Under the pieces are notes generated by a model that saw only the letters and a list, made by a program, of their open reading frames with translations, did no database searches and was not told where the DNA came from. Of a stretch of DNA of 64,000 bases, positions 37,360 through 46,298 are shown piece after piece. The stretch comes from Legionella fairfieldensis ATCC 49588 (GTDB lineage: Bacteria; Pseudomonadota; Gammaproteobacteria; Legionellales; Legionellaceae): the NCBI RefSeq assembly GCF_000621525.1, contig NZ_KK211299.1:49323-113322 (forward strand), read 5' to 3'. The translations under genes were made by a program, and so were the position numbers. Numbering within the stretch: position 1 is the stretch's first letter; each line of letters begins with the position of its first letter.

Positions 37360-39660
37360 ATGCTTAAAATATTAAAACGAATCGTACAGGATGTAACTAC
37401 AGCAAGTCATTTGACCGAAGCATTGACCATTTTGGTGCAGCGTGTGCGCAAGGCGGTTGATGCTGATGCCGTATCCGTTTTTCTTATCGATAATAAACAT
37501 GCCGAATATGTATTAATCGCTACTGACGGTTTAAATAAACTGGCAGAATCCAGCGTTCGCGTGGGTATGGATAGCGGCTTGATTGGTTTGATTGGCCGGC
37601 GCGAAGAGCCGATTAACATTGAAGACGCGCCCACCCATTCTGATTTTCATCATAATCCTTTATTAGGTGAAGAACATCTGCGTGCCTTTTTAGGGGTGCC
37701 TATTATTCAGCATCGCAAGCTCTATGGTGTTTTAACTGTTCAACAAGCGGAGCAGCGTTGTTTTGACGATGCGGAAGAAGCTTTTTTAATCACGCTGGCT
37801 GCTCAGTTGGGAGGAATTATTGCTCATGCTGAAGCGACAGGTGAACTGGCGCAATTAACTCAGCCTAAACCCTTGGGTAATGACAAAATTGACCCGATTC
37901 CTTTAGCTCTAACCGGTGTGGGTTCTGTACCTGGCGTGGGTATTGGTACCGCTGTTCTGGTTTATCCTTCCGCTGATATTGATGCGGTTCCCCGTCACAC
38001 CGTTGATGGTATTGAAGAAGAAGTTACCGCCTTTTTTAATGCTTTGCAAACAGCTCGCGAGGACATGCATCGGTTAAGCAAACGCATGAAAACGACTGTA
38101 GCGGAAGACGAACACGCTTTGTTTGATGTGTATTTACGCATTCTGGATAAAGACAGTTTAGGTGCAGAAGTTGAGTTGGTTATACGTGAAGAAAAGATTA
38201 GCGCACAAGCTGCTTTGGCCACAGTAATAAAAAAACACGTTCAGCAATTTGAGAGTATGGAAGATGATTATCTGCGCGAGCGTGCCAGTGATTTTCGTGA
38301 CCTGGGCCGTCGCGTACTTGCCGAATTACAGCGCACACAACGAGAAGAAATTGCCTATCCGCGGCGTACTATTTTAATTGGCGAAGAAATAACCGCTTCC
38401 GCATTGGCCGAAGTGCCTGAGGGGCATCTGGCTGGGGTTGTGTCAGCAAAGGGGGCTAATAATTCACATGTCGCCATTTTGGCTCGTGCTTTGGGTGTTC
38501 CCACTGTTATGGGAGTCCGTGGTCTTAAAGTCGAGCATTTATCGCGCCGCGCGATAGTTGTTGATGGATATTATGGGCATGTGTATATTTCTCCTTCTAA
38601 AGCAGTCCTGGCAGAATTTAAAAAATTAGCGCAGGAAGAACAGGAGTTAAACCAAAGTCTTGTAAGCTTGCGGGATAAACCCGCCGAAACGCTGGATAAT
38701 TATCGTGTGTCCTTGCAAGTTAATACCGGTCTTGCCATGGATGCGGGTTTATCAATGAGTGTTGGCGCTGAGGGAGTTGGTCTTTATCGTTCAGAAGTAC
38801 CTTTTATGAGCCGGGATCGTTTTCCCTCGGAAGATGAGCAGCATATTATTTATCGCCAGATCCTTAAAGCGTTTGCCCCTCGTTTTGTTACAATGCGTAC
38901 TCTCGATATTGGCGGCGATAAAATATTACCTTATTTTCCTGTGATGGAAGATAATCCTTATCTTGGTTGGCGCGGTATTCGTGTAACGCTTGATCATCCG
39001 GATGTCTTTCTGATTCAGGTACGTGCCATGTTGCGTGCCAGTGAAGAATTAAACAATTTACGCATCATGCTTCCTATGATTACCAATCTAAGCGAAGTTG
39101 AAGAAGCGACTTATCTGGTCGATCAGGCTTTTCAGGAGCTTATAGAGGAAGGTTATCAACTTGAAAAACCCAAATTGGGCGTCATGATTGAGGTGCCCGC
39201 GGCAGTGTATCTTGCACGAGAATTGGCAAAAAGAGTGGATTTTCTATCGGTGGGTAGTAATGATCTGACTCAGTATTTGCTGGCGGTGGATCGTAATAAC
39301 GCCCGAGTTGCGGGTTTGTATGATGCTTTTCATCCTGCGATGCTGCGCACTTTGATGAAAGTAGTGGAAGGCGGACACGCGGCGGGTATCGAGGTAAGTA
39401 TTTGCGGAGAAATGGCAAGCGACCCATTGGCTGTTATTCTTTTACTCGCCATGGGTTTTGACACCTTGAGTATGAATTCGGCAAGCTTGCCTCGTATCAA
39501 ATGGGTAATTCGTAATATTTCTCTGGCTAATGCGCGAAAGGTGCTGGCAGAAGTATTGGAGTTAGAACACCCTGCTGAAATTAGATTATATTTGCAAAAA
39601 GCGTTGGAAGAAGAAGGATTAGGTGGCTTGATCCGGGCTGGAAAATCGGGTCTGTCGTAG
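37360..39660 (+). CDS. ptsP: PTS-Ntr enzyme I
   Basis: A 766-residue phosphotransferase. Residues 1-165 form a GAF domain. The enzyme I part follows, with the phosphorylated H370 in GANNSHVAILARALG, the PEP-binding GAEGVGLYRSEVPF segment and the C-terminal PEP-utiliser barrel (SVGSNDLTQYLLAVDRNNARV, then ISICGEMASDP-like VSICGEMASDP). It passes phosphate from PEP to NPr in the nitrogen PTS, which regulates rather than imports. The ATG directly abuts the rppH stop. Confidence 0.97.
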   Translation: MLKILKRIVQDVTTASHLTEALTILVQRVRKAVDADAVSVFLIDNKHAEYVLIATDGLNKLAESSVRVGMDSGLIGLIGRREEPINIEDAPTHSDFHHNPLLGEEHLRAFLGVPIIQHRKLYGVLTVQQAEQRCFDDAEEAFLITLAAQLGGIIAHAEATGELAQLTQPKPLGNDKIDPIPLALTGVGSVPGVGIGTAVLVYPSADIDAVPRHTVDGIEEEVTAFFNALQTAREDMHRLSKRMKTTVAEDEHALFDVYLRILDKDSLGAEVELVIREEKISAQAALATVIKKHVQQFESMEDDYLRERASDFRDLGRRVLAELQRTQREEIAYPRRTILIGEEITASALAEVPEGHLAGVVSAKGANNSHVAILARALGVPTVMGVRGLKVEHLSRRAIVVDGYYGHVYISPSKAVLAEFKKLAQEEQELNQSLVSLRDKPAETLDNYRVSLQVNTGLAMDAGLSMSVGAEGVGLYRSEVPFMSRDRFPSEDEQHIIYRQILKAFAPRFVTMRTLDIGGDKILPYFPVMEDNPYLGWRGIRVTLDHPDVFLIQVRAMLRASEELNNLRIMLPMITNLSEVEEATYLVDQAFQELIEEGYQLEKPKLGVMIEVPAAVYLARELAKRVDFLSVGSNDLTQYLLAVDRNNARVAGLYDAFHPAMLRTLMKVVEGGHAAGIEVSICGEMASDPLAVILLLAMGFDTLSMNSASLPRIKWVIRNISLANARKVLAEVLELEHPAEIRLYLQKALEEEGLGGLIRAGKSGLS

Positions 39661-39819
39661 TTATGATTGAATTTACGGTCTAGTGAAGTGCTTGGTTTGC
39701 CGCCTGTGTGGGAAAGACAATACAGGTATCGCCCTTTAAGTTGACGGCATTGTGAGAACACTTCCAAAACCTTAAGCAGGTTTTTGTATATAATTCTCTA
39801 TTAAAATTTAGGTAACCTT
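39661..39819. repeat. Fragment of the dispersed repeat family
   Basis: CCGCCTGTGTGGGAAAGACA at about 39700-39719 and TTGACGGCATTGTGAGAACACT at 39740-39761 resemble the right half of the repeat at 33025-33060 (GGGAAAGACATTGACGTTATGAACACT), with an insertion between them. The remaining bases before lgt are AT-rich. Confidence 0.4.
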
Positions 39820-40593
39820 ATGCTAGCTTTTCCCAATATTAATCCGGTGGCGTTTTCCTTAGGTCCTGTCAAGGTGCACTGGTATGGTTTAATGTATCTT
39901 TTAGCGTTTACCAGCGCCTGGATTTTGGCACGGTGGCGAGTTAAACATTATCAATTGAATTGGACTTCTGAAGAAGTGGGGGACCTGGTCTTTTATGGTG
40001 CACTTGGTGCTATTGCAGGGGGGCGCTTAGGGTATATGTTGTTTTATAATACTCAGCAGCTGGTTGCCGAGCCGTGGACTTTAGTCAAATTATGGGAAGG
40101 AGGAATGTCTTTTCATGGTGGACTAATTGGCGTTGCTATCGCGTTGTGGTTATTTTCACGGCGATATAAAAAACCTTTTGCCGAGGTCGGAGATTTTGTC
40201 GCGCCGCTTGTTCCTTTAGGTCTTGGGGCAGGTCGTGCAGGAAATTTTATTAATGGCGAATTGTGGGGACGCGTGACAGACGCGCCCTGGGCCATCGTTT
40301 TTCCCGGTAGTGACGGGTTACCTCGACATCCTTCCCAACTCTATGAATTAGGTTTGGAAGGGATTGTCTTATTTATTGTTATTTGGTGGTACGCATCGAA
40401 GCCACGACTCCCGGGGCAAGTTTCAGCAATGTTTTTAGTGGGTTATGCCATTTGTCGCCTGATTGCCGAGTGTTTTCGTGAACCTGATGTGCAGCTTGGT
40501 TTTATTGCGTTCGACTGGTTAACCATGGGACAGGTATTATCCATCCCCATGTTATTAATCGGTTTAGGTTGGTTATGCTGGAGTAAACGATGA
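39820..40593 (+). CDS. lgt: Prolipoprotein diacylglyceryl transferase
   Basis: A 257-residue inner-membrane enzyme with about seven hydrophobic segments. It transfers diacylglyceryl from phosphatidylglycerol to the lipobox cysteine of lipoproteins, the first maturation step. The signature [14 protein letters not shown] is complete, and the N-terminal [10 protein letters not shown] and [11 protein letters not shown] loops match the family. It overlaps thyA by 4 bases (ATGA). Confidence 0.97.
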   Translation: MLAFPNINPVAFSLGPVKVHWYGLMYLLAFTSAWILARWRVKHYQLNWTSEEVGDLVFYGALGAIAGGRLGYMLFYNTQQLVAEPWTLVKLWEGGMSFHGGLIGVAIALWLFSRRYKKPFAEVGDFVAPLVPLGLGAGRAGNFINGELWGRVTDAPWAIVFPGSDGLPRHPSQLYELGLEGIVLFIVIWWYASKPRLPGQVSAMFLVGYAICRLIAECFREPDVQLGFIAFDWLTMGQVLSIPMLLIGLGWLCWSKR

Positions 40594-41384
40594 AAACTTA
40601 CTTGCAACTTCTAAAACATATTTTGGAGTGCGGTGTGGAGAAAACAGACCGAACGGGTACAGGCACTTTATCTGTTTTTGCTTATCAAATGCGTTTTAAA
40701 CTGAGCGATGGTTTTCCTCTGGTAACTACTAAAAAACTTCATACACGCAGTATTATCCACGAACTGCTCTGGTTTTTGCGAGGCGATACCAATATTGCCT
40801 ATTTGCATGAGCATGGGGTGACAATTTGGGATGAGTGGGCTGATGCCAAGGGAGATTTGGGTCCGGTCTATGGTCAGCAATGGCGTTCCTGGCCAGCGGC
40901 TGACGGTCGGAAAATTGATCAGCTTTCTCAGGTATTGCATCAGCTTCAAACCACACCTGATTCGCGTCGTATGCTGGTTAGTGCGTGGAATGTAGGTGAG
41001 CTTGATAAAATGGCGTTAATGCCCTGCCATGCTTTATTCCAGTTTTATGTCGCTGAAAATCGTTTGTCCTGTCAATTATATCAACGATCAGCCGATGTTT
41101 TTTTAGGCGTACCCTTCAACATTGCTTCTTATGCGTTACTAACTCATATGATAGCGCAGCAGTGTAATCTTGAAGTCGGTGATTTTATCTGGACAGGAGG
41201 GGATTGTCATTTGTATTTGAACCATTTGGAACAGGCTCGCAGGCAATTGCAACGCGAACCGCTGCCCTTGCCAGAGCTGGTTATCACACGTAAACCTGAT
41301 TCTCTTTTTAATTATCAGTTTGAAGATTTTCAATGGATTAACTATCAATCGCATCCCGCTATTAAGGCTCCTGTTGCAGTTTAA
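40590..41384 (+). CDS. thyA: Thymidylate synthase
   Basis: A 264-residue enzyme, the same length as E. coli ThyA. It methylates dUMP to dTMP using methylenetetrahydrofolate. C146 in [14 protein letters not shown] is the catalytic nucleophile, and [10 protein letters not shown] and [18 protein letters not shown] are conserved. It is translationally coupled to lgt. Confidence 0.98.
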   Translation: MKTYLQLLKHILECGVEKTDRTGTGTLSVFAYQMRFKLSDGFPLVTTKKLHTRSIIHELLWFLRGDTNIAYLHEHGVTIWDEWADAKGDLGPVYGQQWRSWPAADGRKIDQLSQVLHQLQTTPDSRRMLVSAWNVGELDKMALMPCHALFQFYVAENRLSCQLYQRSADVFLGVPFNIASYALLTHMIAQQCNLEVGDFIWTGGDCHLYLNHLEQARRQLQREPLPLPELVITRKPDSLFNYQFEDFQWINYQSHPAIKAPVAV

Positions 41385-41430
41385 GTCGCCGGAGTACAGG
41401 AAAAAATCATTGGATGGTTAATTTTTGTAA

Positions 41431-41516
41431 GTTCACGGGATATGCAAATTTTCTCTTCCAGACCTTGCTCCATGACTCATCTTTCCCGCGCAGGCGCGGG
41501 AAAGACATTGACGTTA
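41431..41516. repeat. Dispersed intergenic repeat with perfect hairpin, intact copy
   Basis: GTTCACGGGATATGCAA to GACATTGACGTTAT matches the interrupted copy at 32733-33052. At the centre CTTTCCCGCG (41481-41490) and CGCGGGAAAG (41495-41504) form a perfect 10-bp stem with loop CAGG. It lies between convergent thyA and dsbA and may help terminate both transcripts. Confidence 0.75.
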
Positions 41517-41546
41517 TATACCTTTTACCTATTCCATGAACACCTG

Positions 41547-42167
41547 CTAATTTTTTTCTTTGCTTTTAGCAACCAGGAAGTCGAGTATTTTAAACAATCG
41601 TGCTTCATTCTGCGCCATTTGCAGATCGGTTTTGTATTGGCCATTAATAACAATCGCAGGAACACCATTGACATGGTAACGAGACATCAGAGAAGTTCCT
41701 TCCTTGATTTGCATATCAATAGTGGTTGAATTTTCAAAAGCACTTTTTGCAGTAGCCTGATCGATACCTTGGGCAACGAAAAAATTAATCATTGCCTGAT
41801 TACTATTCATTGCTTGCTTCTCCTCCTGGATGGTCTTAAACAAAAGGGAGTTAAGCGTTGTTTCCCGATTTAAGAGGTGGGTAGTATAATAAGCTTTCGC
41901 GTAGAAAACCCAGTCTTTATTAAAGACAACGGGTATACGTGAAAATTGAATTATTTCGCCTTGTTGTTTTACCCAATTCATCAGCGCTGGCTCAATACGA
42001 TAGCACCACGGGCAACCATAGCTAAAAAATTCAGTAATAGTAACTTTATTGTTGTTCTTGGCTTCAGTACTGCTTATTATTTCGTAGTCTTTGCCCGCGG
42101 TAAAATGATCAGCAAAACCGGTCAACGGTAAAAGTAGAATAAGAATCGATAGTAAACGTTTTAACAT
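41547..42167 (-). CDS. dsbA: DsbA-family thiol:disulfide interchange protein
   Basis: A 206-residue periplasmic protein with signal peptide ending LTGFA. The active site is C52-P-W-C55, where E. coli DsbA has CPHC, and VNGVPAIVING carries the cis-proline loop. It introduces disulfides into exported proteins. The cytochrome c4 gene lies 26 bp upstream on the same strand and engB is divergent beyond it, a common gammaproteobacterial order. Confidence 0.88.
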   Translation of the reverse strand: MLKRLLSILILLLPLTGFADHFTAGKDYEIISSTEAKNNNKVTITEFFSYGCPWCYRIEPALMNWVKQQGEIIQFSRIPVVFNKDWVFYAKAYYTTHLLNRETTLNSLLFKTIQEEKQAMNSNQAMINFFVAQGIDQATAKSAFENSTTIDMQIKEGTSLMSRYHVNGVPAIVINGQYKTDLQMAQNEARLFKILDFLVAKSKEKN

Positions 42168-42193
42168 GATTGTCTCTCTTGAAAATTTAGGTT

Positions 42194-42793
42194 CTAATGC
42201 AAGCCTTGAATATAATAAGCGACAGCTTCCATATCCTCCTCGCTCATGCGTGCACTAATATCTCGCATAATTGAATTTAAATCGTTGGTTCGTTTGTTCT
42301 CCTTAAAGGCTTGCAATTGCTGTATAGTATAAGCCGCATTTTGCCCTGAAAGCACCGGGAACCCGGCTTGAGCATTACCTGTTCCTCTGGGGCCATGGCA
42401 AGCAATACAAGCGGTAATATGTTTAGCAAAATCTCCTCCCCGATACAAGCGTTCTCCGCGTTGCACGTAATTTCGCGGCGTAGTGCCTTGTGGCAGAGGT
42501 TGCCTGGCATAAAAAGAAGCCAGTTGTAGCATTTCATCTTGACTCAAATTGGCTACCAGCGCTGTCATTGTTGCAGCATTACGTGTGGTTCCTTTTTTGA
42601 AATCTTCTAATTGTTTCAATAAATAATTCGCATGCTGGCCTGCAAGATGAGGCCACTGCGGATTGGTGCTATAGCCTTCTTGCCCGTGGCAGGCTGTACA
42701 AAGAATAACTTTTTCTCCACCCGTGTCAGGCATTTTAGCAGCTGATAATACAGCGATGTTGAATAAGGCAACAATAAACAGAAATTTTTTCAT
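42194..42793 (-). CDS. Dihaem cytochrome c4-type protein
   Basis: A 199-residue periplasmic electron carrier with a signal peptide (cleavage near AKM). It has two haem-binding motifs, CTACH at 32-36 and CIACH near 135, each in a similar ~90-residue domain ending in the methionine-ligand regions (TMTALVANLS and LNSIMRDISARMS). This is the cytochrome c4 pattern, which carries electrons to terminal oxidases. It is co-oriented with dsbA. Confidence 0.92.
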   Translation of the reverse strand: MKKFLFIVALFNIAVLSAAKMPDTGGEKVILCTACHGQEGYSTNPQWPHLAGQHANYLLKQLEDFKKGTTRNAATMTALVANLSQDEMLQLASFYARQPLPQGTTPRNYVQRGERLYRGGDFAKHITACIACHGPRGTGNAQAGFPVLSGQNAAYTIQQLQAFKENKRTNDLNSIMRDISARMSEEDMEAVAYYIQGLH

Positions 42794-42866
42794 TCTTTAC
42801 CCAGGGATTTATCTGTTTTAATGGTACACTGACTGCTTAAAAATCCCAAAATGAAATTTGCAAAGC

Positions 42867-43469
42867 ATGTTAATAAACCCCTATTCTCAAGCTGTTTTTT
42901 TAAAAAGTGCTGCTCGTGTGGCCCAATTACCTGACGATGAAGGTTTTGAAGTCGCTTTTGCTGGCCGCTCTAACGCCGGTAAATCAAGTGCACTTAATTG
43001 TTTAACAGGCATTAAGCAATTAGCTCGCACTTCGAAAACCCCGGGCCGTACCCAACTGATTAATTTATTTAGTCTGGATGAGTCTCGTCGCCTGGTTGAT
43101 TTGCCGGGATATGGTTATGCCAAAGTAGCTCAACAAGTCAAACAGGATTGGCAAAAAAATCTTGCTCATTATCTCGAAGTCCGTCAATGTTTGCGTGGCC
43201 TGGTGCTCCTGATGGATAGCCGTCATCCACTTAAAGAACTGGATCAGATGATGATTGACTGGGCTTTGGATCGCGAGCTGCCTGTACATATCCTTTTAAC
43301 TAAAGCCGATAAATTAAATCGAAGCGAAATTAAAAATGCAGTATTTAAAGTACGTCATCATTATCAATTAATGGCTGAATTAATTACCGTCCAGAGTTTT
43401 TCATCGTTAAAAAAAGAAGGAATTGAAGATTTAATTACCCAATTAAATGAATGGTTTTTGTGGTCATGA
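42867..43469 (+). CDS. engB: Ribosome-biogenesis GTPase EngB/YsxC
   Basis: A 200-residue GTPase from the ATG at 42867 (MLINPYSQAVFLKSAA); a TTG 9 bp earlier is an alternative. G1 GRSNAGKSSALN, G2/G3 TPGRTQLIN and DLPGYGYAK, and G4 TKADKL are all present. It assists 50S subunit assembly. It is divergent from the cytochrome gene and convergent with acs. Confidence 0.95.
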   Translation: MLINPYSQAVFLKSAARVAQLPDDEGFEVAFAGRSNAGKSSALNCLTGIKQLARTSKTPGRTQLINLFSLDESRRLVDLPGYGYAKVAQQVKQDWQKNLAHYLEVRQCLRGLVLLMDSRHPLKELDQMMIDWALDRELPVHILLTKADKLNRSEIKNAVFKVRHHYQLMAELITVQSFSSLKKEGIEDLITQLNEWFLWS

Positions 43470-43481
43470 ATAGTAATAAAT

Positions 43482-43510
43482 CCAGGTTTGCTGACTTACC
43501 TGGCTTCTAT
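43482..43510. terminator. Hairpin between convergent engB and acs
   Basis: CCAGGT (43482-43487) and ACCTGG (43498-43503) form a 6-bp stem with a 10-base loop, followed by CTTCTATT on the plus strand and preceded by AAAT (a short T run on the minus strand). Confidence 0.45.
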
Positions 43511-43521
43511 TAATCTATCTA

Positions 43522-45393
43522 TCAAAACGAATTATTTTTTTCCATCAGTGTTTCCATCACTTGTGGATTAGCGAGCGTTGATAAATCGCCTAGCTCCTCG
43601 ATTGTTGTGACTTTATTGTTGGCAATTTGTCGCAATAGACGTCGCATAATTTTGCCCGACCGTGTTTTGGGCAGATCAACCACGCATTGAATAATATCAG
43701 GTTTGGCAAGTGCTCCAATCGTTATTTTAACGGTATTCAACAGTTCTTCTTTTAATTGCTCACTGCATTGAGAACCATATTTTAATGTAATAAAAGCATG
43801 AATGCCTTGTCCTTTTACCACATGAGAAATACCCACAACAGCCGCCTCTGCCACTTGTGGATGTTGGACCAGTGCATTTTCAATTTCAGCGGTTCCCAGT
43901 CGATGGCCTGATACATTCAATACATCATCAATGCGCCCAGTAATCCAATAATCACCTTCTTTATCCCGATAAGCACCATCACCGGTCAGATAATAACCTT
44001 TATTCAGATAGGTTTGTCGATAACGTTGATGATCGTCGGCTATAGTCCTTGCTAACGATGGCCAAGGGTATTTTAGCGCCAGTCGACCTTCGCCAGCTTC
44101 TTTTATTTCTTTATCTTGTTCATCGAGTAGCACAGGGTAAATACCGGGAAGAGGTTTACAGGCTGCGCCTGGTTTTACTGTCGCTGAGGTTTCTTGTGGA
44201 CAAATCATAATAGCGCCTGTTTCGGTTTGCCACCAGGTATCGATTATGGGGCAATGATTTAAACCCACTTGCTGATGATACCAATGCCAGACTTCGGGGT
44301 TAATGGGTTCCCCTACCGAACCTAACAAACGGAGGGATTGACGACTGGTTGTCATTAGCCATTGATCACCCTCACGTTTTAAAGCGCGAATGGCTGTGGG
44401 TGCGGTATAAAATACATTAACCTGATATTTATCAATAACTTCCCAATAGCGAGCGGGAGTAGGCCAAGTAGGTACACCTGCAAAAAGTAAGGTAGTGATC
44501 CCGTTGCACAAGGGGCCGTATACTACATAACTATGACCGGTTATCCAGCCTGTGTCAGCGGTGCACCAGAATACGTCGTCTGATTGGCAATTGAATAGAT
44601 ACTGATGGCTGTAGGCCACTTGTGCGAGATACCCTCCTGTAGTATGAACAAGCCCTTTGGGCTGGCCTGTGCTGCCGGAAGTATAGAGAATAAACAAGGG
44701 ATCTTCGGCATCCATGGGTTCAGGCGGACAATTGCTACTGACTGTTTCTCTTAACTCATGCCACCAATACTGGTATTTCGAATCAATGGACGTAGAGATG
44801 GTAGTGTTTTTTATTATCAAGGTTGGTATACCAAGAAGATGATTTGCCTCATCAGCCTGTTGTTTCAATGCAAAAACGTTGCCACCACGCTGGTATTCGT
44901 CTGCTGTTATCAGTAACTTACAGGCCGCTGCCTGTAGACGTTGTTGCAGCGCTGGCGCCGAAAAGCCGGCGAAAACGACAGTATGCACCGCACCAATTCG
45001 AGCGCAGGCCAGCATGGCAATGGCGGTTTCCGGGATCATCGGTAAATAAATACCTACTCTGTCTCCCTTGCCGATTCCTAAGGCTTTGAGAGCATTCGCC
45101 ATGCGGCAAACTTCCTGATGCAATTCGGCAAAACTAAGACGAGTTTGCTCATTCTCTGTATCACCTTGCCAGATAATAGCTGTATGATGGGCTTTGGTGG
45201 CTAAATGCCTGTCCAGGCAATTGGCGCTGACATTCAGTTTTCCTCCACTAAACCAGCGGATATTGCCGGTGGTGAAATTGCCCTCTAAAACAGTTTGCCA
45301 GGGCTTAATCCAGGTAACATAACGAGCAGCAATGTTGGCCCAGAACTCTTCTATCTTCCAGAACGGCATTTCCTCTGTTTTTTGTCTAATCAT
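43522..45393 (-). CDS. acs: Acetyl-CoA synthetase-type acyl-CoA ligase
   Basis: A 623-residue AMP-forming ligase. LYTSGSTGQPKGLVHTTGGY is the P-loop, VFYTAPTAIRALKREGD and DTWWQTETGA match acetyl-CoA synthetase (the Trp restricts the acyl pocket to acetate), and PKTRSGKIMRR holds the lysine that is regulated by acetylation. It lacks about 25 N-terminal residues compared with E. coli Acs. It overlaps mmsB by 8 bp as the last gene of a valine-degradation operon, so propionate use is also possible; the motifs favour acetate. Confidence 0.88.
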   Translation of the reverse strand: MIRQKTEEMPFWKIEEFWANIAARYVTWIKPWQTVLEGNFTTGNIRWFSGGKLNVSANCLDRHLATKAHHTAIIWQGDTENEQTRLSFAELHQEVCRMANALKALGIGKGDRVGIYLPMIPETAIAMLACARIGAVHTVVFAGFSAPALQQRLQAAACKLLITADEYQRGGNVFALKQQADEANHLLGIPTLIIKNTTISTSIDSKYQYWWHELRETVSSNCPPEPMDAEDPLFILYTSGSTGQPKGLVHTTGGYLAQVAYSHQYLFNCQSDDVFWCTADTGWITGHSYVVYGPLCNGITTLLFAGVPTWPTPARYWEVIDKYQVNVFYTAPTAIRALKREGDQWLMTTSRQSLRLLGSVGEPINPEVWHWYHQQVGLNHCPIIDTWWQTETGAIMICPQETSATVKPGAACKPLPGIYPVLLDEQDKEIKEAGEGRLALKYPWPSLARTIADDHQRYRQTYLNKGYYLTGDGAYRDKEGDYWITGRIDDVLNVSGHRLGTAEIENALVQHPQVAEAAVVGISHVVKGQGIHAFITLKYGSQCSEQLKEELLNTVKITIGALAKPDIIQCVVDLPKTRSGKIMRRLLRQIANNKVTTIEELGDLSTLANPQVMETLMEKNNSF

Positions 45394-46288
45394 TAATCAC
45401 CGTGTCTTGGGCAATGAGTTTAATGATCGCTGAAAAATCCAAATGCCCTAAGCCTGCTTCATTAAATTGTTGGTAAAGCGCAGTGGCCTGAGCGCCCATG
45501 GGTGTTTCAATGCCAACCGTGTTTGCAGCGCTTTGGCTTAAATTCAAATCTTTAAGCATCATGGCAGCAGCAAATCCAGGTTGATAATGATTATTAGCGG
45601 GAACGTCAGGGAGAATGTCTGGGACCGGTGCGTATTGATTCATTGCCCAACATTGGCCTGAGGAGCTGCTTACCACCTCGAAAAGTTTTTGTGCTGTCAG
45701 GCCAAGGCGTTCAGCCAGAACAAATGCCTCAGAAACTGCAATCATCGAAACAGCTAAAATCATGTTGTTACAAATTTTAGCCGCCTGTCCACTTCCTGCT
45801 GCACCAGTATGAATGATTTTTTTACCCATCGCATTGAAAATGGGTTTAGCTTTTATAAAAGCGGTCTGCTCACCTCCTGCCATAAAAGTCAGCGTTGCTG
45901 CAGTGGCACCTACCACGCCGCCTGACACCGGTGCATCGAGAGCAAAGAGCTGTTTTGTCATAGCGTGTTGATGAATTTCTCTTGCACTGGTTACATCAAT
46001 AGATGAGCAGTCAATATAGAGGCTATGAGGTGATGCTTTTGCAAACAATCCATCGCTAGCCAGACAAACCTGCTGAACTTGCTGACCTGTTTGCAGCATC
46101 GTAATAATAACCTCCTGAGTGGTAGCTACTTCTGATAAAGAGGATGCTATCAGACCACCTGCTGCGTTAAGAGTTTCCAACGCGTTGGATTGTATATCAA
46201 AACCCGTAACCTGATGGCCTGCTTTGATCAAATTGATAGCCATGGGTAGACCCATATGGCCGAGACCAACAAATCCGATACATGCCAT
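45386..46288 (-). CDS. mmsB: 3-hydroxyisobutyrate dehydrogenase
   Basis: A 300-residue NAD-dependent enzyme of valine breakdown that oxidises 3-hydroxyisobutyrate to methylmalonate semialdehyde. GFVGLGHMGLPMAINLIKAG is the Rossmann start, DAPVSGGVVGATAATLTFM the substrate loop, and GSGQAAKICNNM carries the catalytic lysine. It lies 10 bp after mmsA and overlaps acs. Confidence 0.95.
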   Translation of the reverse strand: MACIGFVGLGHMGLPMAINLIKAGHQVTGFDIQSNALETLNAAGGLIASSLSEVATTQEVIITMLQTGQQVQQVCLASDGLFAKASPHSLYIDCSSIDVTSAREIHQHAMTKQLFALDAPVSGGVVGATAATLTFMAGGEQTAFIKAKPIFNAMGKKIIHTGAAGSGQAAKICNNMILAVSMIAVSEAFVLAERLGLTAQKLFEVVSSSSGQCWAMNQYAPVPDILPDVPANNHYQPGFAAAMMLKDLNLSQSAANTVGIETPMGAQATALYQQFNEAGLGHLDFSAIIKLIAQDTVIND

Positions 46289-46298
46289 CCTGCTCTCC

